Shown: positions 62,661 through 64,000 of the stretch, in pieces
How positions within the stretch are numbered: position 1 is the stretch's first letter
How the letters are laid out: every line of letters begins with the position of its first letter
Assembly (NCBI RefSeq): GCF_014698835.1
Contig: NZ_JACJTU010000008.1
Coordinates: forward strand, 124,001-188,000
Origin: Nostoc paludosum FACHB-159
Lineage (GTDB): Bacteria > Cyanobacteriota > Cyanobacteriia > Cyanobacteriales > Nostocaceae
Reading direction: 5' to 3'
Length of the DNA stretch: 64,000 nt
Program-made: the position numbers and the translations under genes
The notes under the pieces: model-generated
Told to the model about the DNA's origin: nothing
Databases searched by the model: none
What the model saw: only the letters and a program-made list of their open reading frames with translations

Positions 62661-64000
62661 CTAAGTAAATAAGAAATTAGCTCCAAACAAATTAATATTT
62701 ACATCGGCATTAGTAAAACCAGATGTACCTGATAACGTTGCTAATAATTGACCTGTACCAAAGCCTGTATTACCAACAAGACCATCACTGATTCTTAGTT
62801 GTGTATTTGTACCTGATTGCACCACATCAATGTTAGCAATGCCTGTGAATTGCAGTTGATCGCCGCCAACACCACGAACAAATTGATAAATGGTATCTGT
62901 TCCATCACCAGAGGCATATTTAACGGTATCTACTGCATTATCATTTAAGCCCAAATAAAGGCTGTCATTGCCAGTATCGCCACTGAGGAAATCTATACCA
63001 GCACCACCGTAAATGGTATCATTGCCAGATCCCCCCCAAGCCGTATCATTACCATAGCCTGTATCAATATAATCATCTCCAATGCCTCCAAAGATGACAT
63101 CATTACCACCTTCAGCTATATTCCGCCCAGGAAAATCTTTGTCATCTCCGTAAAGCTTGTCATTACCATCTTGTCCATCTATGATGTCGTCACCAAAACT
63201 GCCATAGATGGTGTCATTGCCTAAACCTCCTTTGAGGGCAGCAGAATCTCCATTAGAATCTACAACTTTGTCATTTCCAGCACCGCCGTCAATGAAGTCA
63301 TTACCAGCATCACCATTGAGGCGGTCTACCCCAGCAGCACCATAAAGGGTATCATTGCCATCTCCTCCCCAAGCTAAGTCATTGCCATAGCCGAGATCGA
63401 TATAGTCATCCCCAGCACCGCCAGAGATGACATCATTACCACCCTGAGTTTGATTGAGAAGGTCTTGATATTGCTCATCTCCGTAAAGTCTGTCATCGCC
63501 GTCGCCACCATCAATGATGTCATCACCAAATCCACCATAGATGGTGTCGTAACCTCCGCCACCTTTTAAGGCTGCATAATCTCCTTTGGGGTCGATAACT
63601 TTGTCATTTCCAGCACCACCAAAGATAATGTCATCACCTTCATCGCCAAAGATAATGTCAACATCATCCTGCCCATCAATGATGTCATCTCCATAGCCGC
63701 CGTAAATTAGATCGTTGCCTGCTCCGCCTCTTAGTCCAGCAGTGAAATCTGGGCGGCGATCGTCCCCATCTCCTCCATATATAATGTCATTGCCGTTATC
63801 GCCTTGGAGTTGATCTCGCCCCGCTTTACCGTCAAGAACGTCATTGCCATCTCCACCGTAGATGAAGTCATTGCCATTTGTGCCAATGTATGTATCGTTT
63901 CCTAAGCCAGCACTGGGAATATAGTTAACAGTTTCGTCGGGTCGTCCACCTGTGGGCAAGGTGTTAAATAGATTCAGAACATCATTGCCAGATAAATTAC
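62661..64000 (-). CDS. RTX-type calcium-binding repeat protein, C-terminal part (cut by window edge)
   Basis: The open frame continues past the TTG at 63959 to the window edge (upstream text NLSGNDVLNLFNTL in frame), so the gene starts outside. At least 446 residues are visible. Two long blocks carry GGxGxDxhx nonapeptides (e.g. IYGGDGNDVLDGKAGRDQL, IDGGAGNDKVVDSNGD), separated by related 20-residue units; the two halves (about 130-220 and 255-330) look duplicated. Such repeats bind calcium after export by a type I system. The C-terminus (LRISDGLVGNTGFGTGQLLA to NLFGANFLFT) has the usual non-repeat end. Target or enzymatic domain, if any, is off-window. Confidence 0.88.
   Translation of the reverse strand, partial: NLSGNDVLNLFNTLPTGGRPDETVNYIPSAGLGNDTYIGTNGNDFIYGGDGNDVLDGKAGRDQLQGDNGNDIIYGGDGDDRRPDFTAGLRGGAGNDLIYGGYGDDIIDGQDDVDIIFGDEGDDIIFGGAGNDKVIDPKGDYAALKGGGGYDTIYGGFGDDIIDGGDGDDRLYGDEQYQDLLNQTQGGNDVISGGAGDDYIDLGYGNDLAWGGDGNDTLYGAAGVDRLNGDAGNDFIDGGAGNDKVVDSNGDSAALKGGLGNDTIYGSFGDDIIDGQDGNDKLYGDDKDFPGRNIAEGGNDVIFGGIGDDYIDTGYGNDTAWGGSGNDTIYGGAGIDFLSGDTGNDSLYLGLNDNAVDTVKYASGDGTDTIYQFVRGVGGDQLQFTGIANIDVVQSGTNTQLRISDGLVGNTGFGTGQLLATLSGTSGFTNADVNINLFGANFLFT

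Noticed and set aside
1..64000. tRNA or rRNA genes
   Set aside because: No cloverleaf with a GGTTCGAATCC-type arm and no rRNA-like sequence was found by eye; a dedicated tRNA search could still find a divergent one.

Overview
The window looks like chromosomal DNA of a filamentous, Nostoc-type cyanobacterium. It carries photosystem II genes (psbB, psbT), geranylgeranyl reductase for chlorophyll (chlP), a short three-domain cyanobacterial ribosomal protein S1, PEP-CTERM proteins, CHAT/TPR and AAA-like/TPR proteins, and a multi-PAS hybrid kinase. HIP1-type GCGATCGC octamers are frequent, and intergenic regions are full of heptameric short tandem repeats (STRRs), as in Nostoc genomes. Both ends cut genes: a small membrane protein at the left edge and an RTX-repeat protein at the right edge.

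Layout. 1-6 kb: DUF29 protein and an RND efflux pump with its adaptor. 6.5-10 kb: HD-domain protein, a DppC-type permease, a 10-unit 20/21-bp tandem repeat array and a secreted GDSL hydrolase with a PEP-CTERM tail. 10-13.5 kb: membrane TPR protein and a COP23 protein. 13.6-21 kb: a two-partner-secretion operon (exoprotein, outer-membrane transporter, and a TPR-CHAT caspase-like protein with an export signal). 21-25 kb: NUDIX hydrolase, DppB permease and peptide-binding lipoprotein. 25-31 kb: conserved hypothetical, psbB, psbT, S1, HAD hydrolase and Uma2 nuclease. 31-36 kb: three tandem paralogous acidic repeat proteins with EF-hand-like loops, each followed by the same structured 3' element, then a parvulin-type isomerase. 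36-42 kb: methyltransferase, a pair of AAA-like ATPases, and an FMN oxidoreductase. 42-47 kb: PAS protein, seven-PAS hybrid kinase and a REC-PAS regulator, probably one operon. 47.7-54.5 kb: a polyol/pentose locus (SorC regulator, broken short-chain dehydrogenase, mannitol/arabinitol-type dehydrogenase, acetyltransferase, xylulokinase, methylmalonate-semialdehyde dehydrogenase). 54.9-61.4 kb: sulfate-type ABC ATPase, membrane transglutaminase, chlP, PEP-CTERM protein and an M50-CBS protease. 61.5-64 kb: a HepT/MntA toxin-antitoxin pair flanked on both sides by decayed copies of the same restriction-specificity-like C-terminus, then the RTX protein.

The parts most worth a second look are the secretion operon with an exported CHAT protein, the tandem calcium-loop proteins with their covarying 3' RNA element, the toxin-antitoxin cassette between homologous gene remnants, the phased tandem repeat array near 8.7 kb, and the eroded pentitol locus. 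All family assignments come from reading motifs and translations; no database search was run.
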